64,000 bases of DNA from Paractinoplanes aksuensis (lineage in GTDB: Bacteria; Actinomycetota; Actinomycetes; Mycobacteriales; Micromonosporaceae): assembly GCF_024137025.1 (NCBI RefSeq), contig NZ_JAMYJR010000003.1, positions 528,925-592,924 of the forward strand, written 5' to 3'. Of this stretch, positions 25,744 to 35,032 are shown one piece after another. A program made the position numbers and the translations under genes. Numbering within the stretch: the first letter of the stretch is position 1; the number at the start of each line of letters is the position of its first letter. The notes beneath the pieces were generated by a model. It saw only the letters and a program-made list of their open reading frames with translations, ran no database searches and was not told the origin of the DNA.

Positions 25744-26430
25744 TCAGACGCCTGCGGTCGAGGAGATCCAGGCCCGGTTGTACGCGACGCTGCCGTAGTA
25801 CTGGCGGGCCGTGCCGTCGGCCGTGGAGGCCACGCCGACCTGCGCGCCGTTGTAGACCTGGGGGCCGCCGGAGTCGCCGCGCCATGCGTTGCCGTTGATG
25901 CGGGTGCTGCCGATCGCGCGACCGCCGTACGCGTCGGTCTGGTTGGTCGATGTCACCTGCACGGTGGCGGTCTTGAGCGTCGTCGACGCGCTGCAGCCGC
26001 TGTAGCAGGTCATGCCCCAGCCGTAGATGCTGTTGGTCGAGCCGACGGGCGGGTACGCGCTCGACAGCGGCATGTACGACGTGGTGATCGGTGACGCGAG
26101 CCGCATCAGGGCCAGGTCGTAGCGGGTGGCCGTGCTGCTCACGGCCCGGGTGGTGCCGCCCGACGTGCGGTTGACGCTGCCCACGCGGACGGACATGGTG
26201 CCCGAGATGCAGTGGCGCGCGGTCAGCACGTAGTTGGCCGAGATGATCGTGCCCGAGCAGGTGAAGCTGCCGTTGCTCAGCACGGCAGCGGCCCACGGCG
26301 CGGACGAGACCGTACCGCCGCCGATGATGTTGGTGCCCGGGTCCTCGACGGCGGCCGAGGCGGCCGAGGGTGCGGCCAGGGCGCCGGTCAGGACGGTGGC
26401 CAGCGAAGCGACGACGATGCGGATGCGCAC
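25744..26430 (-). CDS. Secreted trypsin-like serine protease (S1)
   Basis: GTG 26430 is preceded by AAGGAG with six bases spacing and starts a signal peptide cleaved near SAASA (about residue 26). The mature enzyme begins near IIGGG (residues 35-39), the activation site. The triad is H73 in LTARHC (normally AAHC), D105 in YDLALMRL and S187 in RGDSGGP. Cysteines pair as in streptogrisin/trypsin-like enzymes. The 228-residue length is complete. It is an extracellular protease, monocistronic, with its own terminator. Confidence 0.92.
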   Translation of the reverse strand: MRIRIVVASLATVLTGALAAPSAASAAVEDPGTNIIGGGTVSSAPWAAAVLSNGSFTCSGTIISANYVLTARHCISGTMSVRVGSVNRTSGGTTRAVSSTATRYDLALMRLASPITTSYMPLSSAYPPVGSTNSIYGWGMTCYSGCSASTTLKTATVQVTSTNQTDAYGGRAIGSTRINGNAWRGDSGGPQVYNGAQVGVASTADGTARQYYGSVAYNRAWISSTAGV

Positions 26431-26552
26431 GCCGGACTCCTTTCGGGGGATGTATCGAGGGCTGTCGAAGTACCGTACGTGTTGAGGTGGGAAAACGGTT
26501 ACAGCCCAATTCGCACCTATCACCGTGTGATGACCGCCGATAGCCTGGTCGG

Positions 26553-27989
26553 GTGGACCTCGGGATGTTCGTCGGCGGCGCCTGGGTGCCCGCCCGCTCG
26601 CACGCCACCACCGTGGCGACCAGCCCCGCCACCGGTGAGACGCTCGGCCGCGTACCGGAAGGTGACCGGGACGACGCGCGCGCGGCCATCACCGCAGCCC
26701 GCGCGGCGGCGTACGGCTGGGGTCGGTTGACCGCGTTCGAACGGGCCGCGCTGATGCACCGTGTGGGCGACGTGATCGAGGCCCGGCGCGACGAACTGGC
26801 CCGTACCCTCAGTCTCGACCAGGGCAAACCGCTGCGGGCCGAGGCCTACGACGAGGTGGACGAACTGGTCGCCTACTGGCGGATGGCGGCCGAGGACGGC
26901 AAGCGCCTGGGTGGGCTGCTGCCGAACTCGTCGTCACCGGGCAAGCGGGCCCTGCTGATCCGCCGGCCGCGCGGGGTGGTCGGCGTGATCACCCCGTGGA
27001 ACTGGCCCTACACTATGCCGGCCGAGCTGATCGCGCCCGCGCTGGCCACCGGGAACACTGTCGTGTGGACGCCGGCGCCGTCGACCTCGGTGGCCGCGGT
27101 CGCACTGGCCCGGTGCATCGCCGAGGCCGACCTGCCGCCGGGAGTGCTCAACCTGGTCACCGGTCCGGGGCCGGTCGTGGGGGACGAGATCGCCCGCAAC
27201 CCGGGTACGGACGCGGTGGCGTTCATCGGGTCGACGGCCACCGGGCGGCTGGTGGCGTCGGCCGCGGCGGGCAAGGCGACGCTGCTCGAGATGGGTGGGA
27301 ACGGGCCGGTCGTGGTCATGGACGACGCCGATCTCGATCGGGCGGTCGAGGGGGCGCTGGTCGCCTGCTTCCTGTGCGCGGGGCAGAGCTGCACGGCGGG
27401 GGAGCGGCTGCTGGTCCACACAGCGGTCAAGGACGAGTTCGCGGATCGGCTGGCGGCGGCGGTGCGCTCGGCCGTGCGGCTGGGCGACCCGTTCGACGAC
27501 GCGACGACGATGGGGCCGCTCAACAACGCCGGGGTGGCGGCCAAGATGGATGAGCATGTGGCCGACGCGGTGGCCCGGGGCGCGACGGTGCTGACCGGAG
27601 GCGCGCGGGCTGGTTCGTTCAAGACTGATCTGTACTGGCCGGCCACGGTGCTCGACAACGTTCCGGGCGACGCGTTGGTCGCCACCGACGAGACGTTCGG
27701 GCCGGTGGCGCCGATCGTGGGGATCGGGTCGCTCGACGAAGCGATCGAGCTGACCAATGCGTCCCGCTACGGGTTGCTGGCCGCGATCTACACGGCCGAT
27801 CTGAATCGCGGTCTGGCGTTCGCCGATGCGGTGCGCACGGGCTGGGTCAACATCAACGAGTCGTCGAACTACTGGGAGAGCCACCTGCCGTTCGGTGGGC
27901 GGTCCGGCTCGGACAGCGGCCTCGGCCGGGTCGGCGGCGCTCACCCCATGGAGGCGTTCACCGAGCTGCAGACGGTGATCATCTCGTGA
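26553..27989 (+). CDS. Aldehyde dehydrogenase family protein
   Basis: The full-length ALDH of 478 residues has N150 (PWNWP), general base E246 (LLEMGGNGP) and catalytic C280 (AGQSCTAGER). The cofactor site has VVWTPAPST near residue 171-179, where most ALDHs have Lys in place of the Thr, so NAD(P) binding may differ. It oxidises an unknown aldehyde. The gene starts with GTG; a 13-base palindrome ATCAC-CGT-GTGAT (26519-26531) just upstream may be an operator. It overlaps the convergent GNAT gene by 11 bases. Confidence 0.9.
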   Translation: MDLGMFVGGAWVPARSHATTVATSPATGETLGRVPEGDRDDARAAITAARAAAYGWGRLTAFERAALMHRVGDVIEARRDELARTLSLDQGKPLRAEAYDEVDELVAYWRMAAEDGKRLGGLLPNSSSPGKRALLIRRPRGVVGVITPWNWPYTMPAELIAPALATGNTVVWTPAPSTSVAAVALARCIAEADLPPGVLNLVTGPGPVVGDEIARNPGTDAVAFIGSTATGRLVASAAAGKATLLEMGGNGPVVVMDDADLDRAVEGALVACFLCAGQSCTAGERLLVHTAVKDEFADRLAAAVRSAVRLGDPFDDATTMGPLNNAGVAAKMDEHVADAVARGATVLTGGARAGSFKTDLYWPATVLDNVPGDALVATDETFGPVAPIVGIGSLDEAIELTNASRYGLLAAIYTADLNRGLAFADAVRTGWVNINESSNYWESHLPFGGRSGSDSGLGRVGGAHPMEAFTELQTVIIS

Positions 27990-28428
27990 ACGCCGGGCGG
28001 CGGACCAGGTAGGCGTCGGTCTGGTCCTCGGCCTCCCAGGTGAAGCCGTGGCGTTCGTACAGGCGCCGGGCCGGGCTGCCGTGCAGGACGCTCAGCCGCA
28101 CCACCACGCCGTCGCGGTCGCACGGGGCGAGCAGCCAACTGAGTACGGCCGTACCGACGCCCTGGCCCTGGACCTCCGGGGCGAGATAGAAGTGCTCGAG
28201 CCAGTGGGCGTCGTCGGCCGGCCGAAGCGCGACGCAGCCCGCGAACTCATCGCCCACCTCGAGGATCCAGGTGTGGGACGGCCCGAACCCGTCCCGCAGT
28301 CGCTGCCGCACCCGATGCTCGTCATACCGCCCGAGCCGCTCCAGGTCCGCCCGCAACACCACGGCCCGCAACTCCGCCACGGCCTCGACATCCCCCGCCA
28401 CGGCCGGCCGGGCGCTCCAGTCCAGCAT
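27979..28428 (-). CDS. GNAT family N-acetyltransferase
   Basis: GNAT fold of about 149 residues. Motif A is FYLAPEVQGQGVGTAVLSWL with acetyl-CoA loop QGQGVG near 85-90. Motif B is GSPARRLYERHGFTWEAE. ATG 28428 is preferred since the family domain starts at once (ARPAVAGDVEAVAEL); an ATG at 28461 would add 11 residues. Substrate unknown. Confidence 0.85.
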   Translation of the reverse strand: MLDWSARPAVAGDVEAVAELRAVVLRADLERLGRYDEHRVRQRLRDGFGPSHTWILEVGDEFAGCVALRPADDAHWLEHFYLAPEVQGQGVGTAVLSWLLAPCDRDGVVVRLSVLHGSPARRLYERHGFTWEAEDQTDAYLVRRPAFTR

Positions 28429-28528
28429 GATCCTCAGGCTACGGCCGTAGTGCGACGTCACATGACGAAGGTGGTTGGGGCCGGACTCGACGGGGCACTC
28501 CGTGCGGGTCTAAGTCGGGAGAAGGAAC

Positions 28529-28687
28529 ATGCGCTCGCTGTTGGTATTGCTCGGCATCATCGCCGTCGTTCTCATCGTGCTCGGCCTGGTGCTCAAGGCC
28601 GTCAAGTGGCTCATCATCATCGGGCTGATCGCCCTGGCCGTCTCGATCGTCATGGGCTTCTTCAAGGGCCGCCGACCGACGCGATGA
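28529..28687 (+). CDS. Small hydrophobic protein, 52 residues, two membrane helices
   Basis: ATG 28529 follows GGAGAAGG. The peptide is nearly all Leu, Ile, Val and Ala, forming two hydrophobic stretches (about 3-20 and 24-43) separated by KAVK, and ends in basic KGRRPTR, which should stay inside. Such tiny membrane proteins are widespread in actinomycetes without known role. It stands alone between a GNAT gene and a gene relic. Confidence 0.65.
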   Translation: MRSLLVLLGIIAVVLIVLGLVLKAVKWLIIIGLIALAVSIVMGFFKGRRPTR

Positions 28688-28708
28688 CGTTCGCCGCCGC
28701 TCCGAGGC

Positions 28709-28940
28709 TCACATGCGGGCGATGCCGGCTATCTGAGTGTTGAACGTGATGAACGGGCTGTGCAGGCGGTACGGCTCGACGTCGACCTGGGTGAAGCCGG
28801 CCGATCGAACGGCTCACCGAGGGCCGCCGCCATCGCACCCAGTTGCTCGAGCTCGTACTCCAGCGACGCCGCCCGCCCGGCAGGCGGCGCCCACCGGGCG
28901 TGCGCCGCCCGCCAGATGTGGGCCGCCCGCTCGGGGTGTG
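28709..28940 (-). pseudogene. Decayed gene relic, methyltransferase-like C-terminus
   Basis: Two protein-like fragments lie in different frames. The distal one (stop at 28709-28711) reads GFTQVDVEPYRLHSPF and continues ITFNTQIAGIARM, resembling the C-terminus of a SAM-dependent methyltransferase. The proximal one (about 28805-28935) reads ERAAHIWRAAHARW and later LEYELEQLGAMAAALGEPF. A frameshift and loss of the N-terminal part explain why no intact ORF remains. The assignment to a methyltransferase is tentative. Confidence 0.45.
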
Positions 28941-28967
28941 TTGCCCGGGGTTGACGGCTGGATGGTT

Positions 28968-29013
28968 ATGTTGACTGGATCAATATTGACGTCAACATGT
29001 ATCGGGTCAATGT
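28968..29013. repeat. Intergenic palindrome, copy A
   Basis: An imperfect 46-base palindrome centred at 28990/28991 with core TTGACGTCAA and outer arm ATGTTGACTGGAT. Sixteen of 23 positions pair by Watson-Crick rules. It matches copies B (36051-36096) and C (41906-41960) in core and outer arm. The distal arm contains the stop codon of the VOC gene. Confidence 0.7.
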
Positions 29014-29402
29014 TGGGGGCCGAGGAGGTCCCAGCGGTTGCCGGCGATGTCGAGGAAGACCGCGACGCGGCCGTAGGGTTCGTCGCGGGGCTCTCGCACG
29101 AACACGACGCCGGCGTCGAGCATTCGGCGGTGCACAGCATCGAAGTCGTCGACCCGCAAGAAGTAGCCGACCCGGCCCGCGGCCTGGTTGCCGACGGCTG
29201 TGCGCTGGTCGTCGCCGTCGGCCCGGGCCAGCAAAATACCGGTCTGGGCGCCGGGCGGGCGGACGACCACCCAGCGCTTGGCCCGGCCGTCGGTGGTCAG
29301 CGACGGCGAGTCCTCGACCAGGTCGAAGCCGAGCACGCCGGTGAAGAAGGCGATGGCCGGGTCGTACTCGTCGACGATCAGGGCTACCAGGTCGATGTGC
29401 AT
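29007..29402 (-). CDS. VOC family (glyoxalase/bleomycin-resistance-like) protein
   Basis: The 131-residue protein shows two beta-alpha-beta-beta-beta modules of the vicinal oxygen chelate fold: MHIDLVALIVDEYDPAIAFFTGVLGF at the start and YFLRVDDFDAVHRRMLDAGV in the second. His3 and the late Glu/Asp are candidate metal ligands. Typical members are lyases or drug-binding proteins; the ligand is unknown. It is followed by repeat copy A, which covers its stop codon, and preceded by an SDR gene on the same strand, 13 bases away. Confidence 0.85.
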   Translation of the reverse strand: MHIDLVALIVDEYDPAIAFFTGVLGFDLVEDSPSLTTDGRAKRWVVVRPPGAQTGILLARADGDDQRTAVGNQAAGRVGYFLRVDDFDAVHRRMLDAGVVFVREPRDEPYGRVAVFLDIAGNRWDLLGPQH

Positions 29403-29415
29403 CCCGGCAGCGTAG

Positions 29416-30138
29416 TCACCACGGGATCACGCCGTCGTCGTTGACGAACGTGCCGGTCGGGCCGCCGTCGGGCAGGGTGGCCAGCCGGATCGGGGTGGCC
29501 GCGGCCTCGGCCACCGGGCGGCCCGTGAAGCCGGTGAAGTCGGTGGCCACCAGGCCGGGGCAGGCCGCGTTGACCAGGATGTCGGTGGCGGCCAACTGGC
29601 GCGCGTAATGCACGGTCACGGCGTTGAGATAGGTCTTGGTGGGGGAGTACGCGGCCATGATCGGGCCGACCTCGACGGCCGGGTCGGACTGCCAGGTCAG
29701 CGACGCGACGCTGCTCGACACGTTGACGATGCGGGGTGACGGCGAGCGCCGCAGGTGGGGCAGCAGGGCGTTGGTCACGCGGATCGCCCCGTACACGTTG
29801 GTGTCCACCACCGCGCGGACGACGTCGAGGTCGAGCGTGGTCGGGTCCTGTCCCCAGTCCGGTCCGGTCGGGCCCGAGATGCCGGCGTTGTTGACCAGTA
29901 CGTCCAGTCGGTCGATCTGTTCGGCGGCCTCGGCCACACTGCGGTCGTCGGTCACGTCCAGCTGTACGGCTCGGGCGTCCACCCCGGCGTCGCGCAGGGT
30001 CTTCGCGGCGGCTTCGCCCCGGGCCCGGTCGCGCGCCCCGATCAGCACTCGGTAGCCCTGTGCCCCCAGGCCGGCCGCGATCTCGTACCCGAGTCCCTTG
30101 TTCGCGCCGGTGATCAGCGCGGTCTTCTTGTCGCTCAT
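29416..30138 (-). CDS. SDR family oxidoreductase
   Basis: 240 residues with GANKGLG at residues 11-17, D-x-D type loop DVTDDRSV near 60, VNNAG near 82 and active site S-S-S with YSPTK near 162. It resembles carbonyl reductase-like SDRs. It is co-oriented with the VOC gene and divergent from a LysR gene; a palindromic LysR box between them suggests that LysR controls it. Substrate not known. Confidence 0.92.
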   Translation of the reverse strand: MSDKKTALITGANKGLGYEIAAGLGAQGYRVLIGARDRARGEAAAKTLRDAGVDARAVQLDVTDDRSVAEAAEQIDRLDVLVNNAGISGPTGPDWGQDPTTLDLDVVRAVVDTNVYGAIRVTNALLPHLRRSPSPRIVNVSSSVASLTWQSDPAVEVGPIMAAYSPTKTYLNAVTVHYARQLAATDILVNAACPGLVATDFTGFTGRPVAEAAATPIRLATLPDGGPTGTFVNDDGVIPW

Positions 30139-30192
30139 GGGCCGATGCTGACTCGCTGACTGTTCCGTCGCTTACATCGTTACGGTCGGCTG

Positions 30193-30211
30193 TGATACCT
30201 GGGCGGTATCA
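30193..30211. promoter_or_regulatory. LysR-type operator
   Basis: TGATACC-N5-GGTATCA, a perfect seven-base inverted repeat containing ATAC-N7-GTAT, fits the T-N11-A LysR box. It lies 19 bases before the LysR start and 55 bases before the divergent SDR start. Confidence 0.7.
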
Positions 30212-30229
30212 GCGCAGTATCGTCGGACG

Positions 30230-31078
30230 GTGGACACCCTGGAGACGCGCGAGCTGCGGTACTTCGTCACTGTCGCGGAAGAGCTGCACTTCAGCCGGGC
30301 GGCCGAGCGGCTCGGTATCGCGCAGCCGCCGCTGTCCCGGGCGATTCAGCAGCTCGAGCGGCGCCTCGGGGTGACCCTGCTCGACCGTGACCGGCGCGGG
30401 GTGGCTCTGACCGACGCCGGGCGGGTGTTGCTGGACGAGGCGCGGGTGTTGCTCGACAGCGCGGCGGCCGCCGCCCGCCGAACTCAGCGCGCTGCCGCCG
30501 GGCCCAACCGGCTGACGCTGGCTACCAAGGCGGGGGCCAACCACGAACTGTTGCGCCGGCTGCTCGACGCCCACGGCGCCGAGCCGGACGCGGCCGAGAT
30601 CGAGGTCGTGCTGTGCGGGATGGGCGATCAGGCCCGGATGCTGCGTGACGGGCGGGCCGACGTGGCGTTCATGCAGCGCCCGTTCGACGCCCTGGCCGGG
30701 TTCGACACCGAGGAGCTGCTGACCGAGCAGCAGGTCGCGATCCTGCCGGCCGAACACCCGTTGGCCGCGCGCTCCTCGCTGACCCTGGCCGACATCGCCG
30801 ACGTGCCGGATCTGCCGGTGGCCCGCTGGCCGAGCCAGGACGGCACCTACGAACCGGGTCGCGGCCCCGAGATCCACGACCTGTCCCAGCTGGCGCAGCT
30901 GATCGCCCTCGGGCACGCCTCGGCGGTGCTCTGCGCCTCGTCGCGCTCCTGGCTGTGGAGCGCCCACGCCGCCGTCCCGCTGACCGACGCCCCGCACGTG
31001 ACCACGGTCCTGGCCTGGCCCGCCCACAGCCGCTCCCAGGCCGTCGCCCGTCTCGTGAAAACAGCAGTCGACCTGTAG
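30230..31078 (+). CDS. LysR family transcriptional regulator
   Basis: N-terminal winged helix-turn-helix at residues 1-60 (LRYFVTVAEELHFSRAAERLGIAQPPLSRAIQQLERRLG) and a periplasmic-binding-protein-like effector domain from about 88. GTG start at 30230. Divergent from the SDR/VOC pair with a matching palindromic site in between, so it probably regulates them and itself in response to a metabolite. Confidence 0.93.
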   Translation: MDTLETRELRYFVTVAEELHFSRAAERLGIAQPPLSRAIQQLERRLGVTLLDRDRRGVALTDAGRVLLDEARVLLDSAAAAARRTQRAAAGPNRLTLATKAGANHELLRRLLDAHGAEPDAAEIEVVLCGMGDQARMLRDGRADVAFMQRPFDALAGFDTEELLTEQQVAILPAEHPLAARSSLTLADIADVPDLPVARWPSQDGTYEPGRGPEIHDLSQLAQLIALGHASAVLCASSRSWLWSAHAAVPLTDAPHVTTVLAWPAHSRSQAVARLVKTAVDL

Positions 31079-31130
31079 AACGGCCCGCCACGCCCGAGCG
31101 GAGAAGCCGCCTCGGCAGGTGAAACCGGCG

Positions 31131-32249
31131 TCAGTGGTGCGCTCGGCGGTGGGCGCCCAGCACGTCGAGGCCGAAGTCGTTGGAAGGGTCGCGCCACACC
31201 GAGTGCGCGTGGTTGGCGTTGCGCTGAGTGTTGTCCCACTCGATCAGCAGCCGCGGCCCCTGCACCCGGTAGTAGTGCGGCGCCCCCGGTTCGGTCGACC
31301 CGGCCCACGCCACGTGCACGAGGTCCAAGGCCGCATCGTCGTACGCCGACAGCGGCGACACAGACTCCGGAACCCGGCCGAAATAGGTGCCCAGCAACGC
31401 GTACAGAAGCGAGCGTTGCCCGTCTTTCAGATCGCGCCCCGAGATGCCTTTCGGTCGGGCGGTGTACTCCAGCGACCGATGCTCATCCTCGCCATAGCCG
31501 GCCGCGGCATCGATGGCATCACTCGCCGCCTGCAGCTTCTCCCACTCCACCGGGTCGCTGAAGCGCTCGTCACGCCAGATGCCGGCCAGCGGAATGACCC
31601 GATCCCCCTCACTGATGTCCGTCCGGTTCCCCGTCACCAGGTCCGACGGCGCCTTCGGCGACAGGATCGCCTGGCGCTGCTCGTCCGGCCCCAACGACAG
31701 CACCAGCTCGCGGGCCAGATCCTCGACCCGGGCCAGCGGCCGGTTGACCGCACCACCCAGCAGTTCGGAGACCGCCGGATCGGCGCCCATGAAACACGGC
31801 GTGGTCGAGACCAGCCGCCCGTCGACGACCAGGTTGTTCAGCGACACGTGGTGCCCGCCGAACCGCCAGCCCCAGGTGCCGCTGCCACCCGGTTCGCCGA
31901 ACACGCGCAGGTAGTAGAGCCCGGGATCGCGCCCGCGCTCGCGGTCGAAGCGGGCGACGAACCCCTCGGTGTGGTCGAGCACGTTCTCGAGCCCGATCGT
32001 GGTCGCCACCGTGACGAATCCCGGCCGCGACAGCCCGGACGCCACCAGCCGCATGGCCGCGCGCTGCTGGACCGGCCGCTGCTGGTGGAACGTGAGCCCG
32101 CCGTGGTCGGTCGGCGTGTAGAACCAGCGCCGCCGTTCACCGTCCGCCGCGTCCGCGAGGCCGACCGCGCGCTGGTCGTCGCTGAGCAGTTCGAGCCAGG
32201 CCCGCGCCGCTTCGGCCATCCGGCCGGCCACGTCATCCACCATGACCAC
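31131..32249 (-). CDS. DUF3500 family protein
   Basis: The 372-residue protein resembles DUF3500: LSDDQRAVGLADAADGERRRWFYTP near the N-terminus, LENVLDHTEGF near 107, WGWRFGGHHVSLN near 146 and the C-terminal VHVAWAGSTEPGAPHYYRVQ followed by LLIEWDNTQRNANHAHSVWR. The conserved His/Asp/Asn residues suggest an enzyme, but no activity has been assigned to the family as far as I know. No signal peptide. It ends a minus-strand run with the gene at 32253, three bases apart. Confidence 0.85.
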   Translation of the reverse strand: MVMVDDVAGRMAEAARAWLELLSDDQRAVGLADAADGERRRWFYTPTDHGGLTFHQQRPVQQRAAMRLVASGLSRPGFVTVATTIGLENVLDHTEGFVARFDRERGRDPGLYYLRVFGEPGGSGTWGWRFGGHHVSLNNLVVDGRLVSTTPCFMGADPAVSELLGGAVNRPLARVEDLARELVLSLGPDEQRQAILSPKAPSDLVTGNRTDISEGDRVIPLAGIWRDERFSDPVEWEKLQAASDAIDAAAGYGEDEHRSLEYTARPKGISGRDLKDGQRSLLYALLGTYFGRVPESVSPLSAYDDAALDLVHVAWAGSTEPGAPHYYRVQGPRLLIEWDNTQRNANHAHSVWRDPSNDFGLDVLGAHRRAHH

Positions 32250-32252
32250 AAC

Positions 32253-33050
32253 CTAACCGTTGCGGTGGTGCTTCTTGACGAAGGTGTAGCCGGGGGCCAG
32301 CGGGCCGATGCCCGCCTTCCGCGCTGCTTCCTGCCGCTTGGCCGAGGGCTGGGCGCCGCGGGGCAGCTTGCGGATGAACCCGGTGACCCAGTGGTCGCCG
32401 CGGTGCGAGTCGGCCGGGATCGGCTCGACCATCGGGGCGTAGAACACCATCTCGGTCTCGGTCTGCCCCTCGACCGCGGGATAGGACGGGTGGCCGGTCG
32501 AGTCGACGCTGCCGGTCACCCGGGTCAGGAAACCCTCGCGGATCAGCTGATCGACGGCGTTGCGCAGCAGGAACGCGCCCTTGGCGCCCCGCCCCAGACC
32601 GGACCGCTTGGTCAGCAGCTCCTCGCTGAGCACCGCGCTGCCGTCGTCGAAGACCCGGCCGAGCTTGCGTACGGTGTGCAGCACCTGAGCGCGGTTCGAC
32701 TTGTCCGGCGCGTAGTCGCGGGTGACGACCTTGGGGTCGTACGCATAGAAATAGTCGACGCCGTCGACGCGCAACGGGTCGTCGAGCGGGTCGGTGCGGA
32801 TCACGAAGTCGTCGCGGTGCGGGTGCCAGGTGACGGTGACCAGCACGCCCGGCGGGAAGTCGTCGGGCCAGGTGAGGCCGGTGAGCTGCCACTCGACGTC
32901 CTGCCGCAGCTCGCACTCGAAGGTCTGCCGGTTGTCCATCACGACGACGACGTGGTCGCGCTCGCCCTGGGCCGACTCCTCGGGGGCGGCGCAGATCCCC
33001 GCCTCGAGATCCGCCCGCCACAGCGCGAGGCGGCGGCTGACCGTTTTCAT
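32253..33050 (-). CDS. Unknown cytosolic protein, 265 residues
   Basis: I do not recognise a family. The first 60 residues look like a small beta domain. Residues 100-200 read like a winged-helix (SGLGRGAKGAFLLRNAVDQLIREGFLTRV), suggesting DNA binding. The tail is basic (KLPRGAQPSAKRQEAARKAG). It is placed just upstream of the DUF3500 gene on the same strand (three-base gap), so the two are probably one operon. Confidence 0.65.
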   Translation of the reverse strand: MKTVSRRLALWRADLEAGICAAPEESAQGERDHVVVVMDNRQTFECELRQDVEWQLTGLTWPDDFPPGVLVTVTWHPHRDDFVIRTDPLDDPLRVDGVDYFYAYDPKVVTRDYAPDKSNRAQVLHTVRKLGRVFDDGSAVLSEELLTKRSGLGRGAKGAFLLRNAVDQLIREGFLTRVTGSVDSTGHPSYPAVEGQTETEMVFYAPMVEPIPADSHRGDHWVTGFIRKLPRGAQPSAKRQEAARKAGIGPLAPGYTFVKKHHRNG

Positions 33051-33102
33051 CCCGCGAATCTACCGTGACCGGCGGTAATGCCGGCCACGGCAGGCGGGCG
33101 GG

Positions 33103-33795
<693 letters not shown>

Positions 33796-33916
33796 CGTGC
33801 TCCTCGGTTCCCATCTGTATTCGACCTGCCGAGGCATCCTACGCACAGTCCCTTGGAACCCGCTCAGGTGTCATAACATCAGTCGCCGATCCAACAGCTG
33901 CGGAAGGGTTCGCCCG

Positions 33917-34264
33917 GTGGCCGACGCCGACGATGTGCGCCGACTCGCGCTCGCCCTGCCCGACGTCGTCGAGATCGACAGCGACGGGTTCGACTTCCGG
34001 GTCCACAATCGGGGCTTCATCTGGTCGTATCCGCAGCGTGAGCCGGGTAAGCCGCGGGTCATCCGCACCGATATCGCGGTCCTCTTCGTCGGTGACGAGG
34101 CCGAGAAACAAGCTCTGGTCCTGGGCGAACCAGAGCTGTTCTTCACGATTCCCTCGTACGACGGGCTGCCTTTGGTGATGCTGCGGCTACCTGAGGTAAC
34201 AACTGCGCGGCTGCAAGAACTTATCGGCGACGCGTGGCAGATGCGTTCCGACAGCCGCGCCTGA
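33917..34264 (+). CDS. MmcQ/YjbR family protein
   Basis: GTG 33917 follows GGAAGGG. The 115-residue product has the CyaY-like fold signature of the MmcQ/YjbR family: DVRRLALALPDVVEIDSDGFDFRVHNRGFIW, then the strand DIAVLFVGDEAEKQAL and closing LQELIGDAW. Members may bind DNA; the role is not settled. It is convergent with the ABC permease gene, directly abutting (34264/34265). Confidence 0.85.
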   Translation: MADADDVRRLALALPDVVEIDSDGFDFRVHNRGFIWSYPQREPGKPRVIRTDIAVLFVGDEAEKQALVLGEPELFFTIPSYDGLPLVMLRLPEVTTARLQELIGDAWQMRSDSRA

Positions 34265-35032
34265 CTACCGTCCGAGCTTGCGGTAGTTACGCACAGCGAG
34301 CGGCGCGAACACCGCGAGCAGCACCAGCGGCCACGCCACGGCCAGGAGCAGAGCGTGCTCGCCGTGGGCGCCGGGATTGCCGAACAGCTCCCGGGCCGCG
34401 GCGACGGTGGCCGAGATCGGGTTCCACTCCGAGATCGTGCCCAGCCAGCCCGGCATCCGGTCCGGCGGCACGAAGACGTTGGACAGCGCGGTCAGCGGGA
34501 AGGCCAGCGGGAAGACGATCAGGCTGACCGTGTCCGGGTTGCGCACGACGCTGCCCAGATAGATGCCGACCCAGGTCAGCGCCACCCGCAGCAGCAGGAT
34601 GAGCCCGACCGCGGCCAGCGCCTGGCCCGGGCCGAGGTTCCACTGCCAGCCGACGAGCAGGCCGCAGACCACGAGCACGAGCATCTCCAGTACGGCCCGG
34701 GCCAGATCGGCCGTGCTGCGCCCGACCATGAGGGCGGAGCGGGCCGTGGGCATCGACCGGAACCGGTCGACGACCCCGCGGCTGATGTCGAGCGAGATGG
34801 CCGTGGCGGTGGCGCCCAGCCCGTACAGCTGGGTCATGACGAACACGCCGGGCACCAGGTATTCGCGGTAGCTGTCGCCGCCGACGGCCATGCCGCTGCC
34901 GAACACGTACCCGAAGACCAGCACGAACATGATGGGCAGGGAGAAGTAGATGATGATCTGCTCGGGTTCGCGGACGACGTGCCGCAGGTAGCGGCCGGTC
35001 ATCGTCCAGCCGTCGGCGATGGCGGTGGTCAC
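34265..35032 (-). CDS. ABC-2 type transporter permease (DrrB-like)
   Basis: The 255-residue membrane protein has six hydrophobic segments and the ABC2_membrane pattern, including IIIYFSLPIMFVLVFGYVFG near the start and FPLAFPLTALSNVFVPPDRMPGWL in the fifth segment. It starts within the end of the ATPase gene (four-base overlap), so the pair is translationally coupled. It would form the channel of an exporter of drugs, glycolipids or antibiotics. Confidence 0.92.
   Translation of the reverse strand: MTTAIADGWTMTGRYLRHVVREPEQIIIYFSLPIMFVLVFGYVFGSGMAVGGDSYREYLVPGVFVMTQLYGLGATATAISLDISRGVVDRFRSMPTARSALMVGRSTADLARAVLEMLVLVVCGLLVGWQWNLGPGQALAAVGLILLLRVALTWVGIYLGSVVRNPDTVSLIVFPLAFPLTALSNVFVPPDRMPGWLGTISEWNPISATVAAARELFGNPGAHGEHALLLAVAWPLVLLAVFAPLAVRNYRKLGR

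Noticed and set aside
25591..26094. Plus-strand ORF opposite the trypsin gene
   Set aside because: Antisense shadow, Gly/Arg-rich, no domain.
31119..33068. 649-codon plus-strand open frame
   Set aside because: Antisense shadow of the DUF3500 gene and its neighbour, with no family features.
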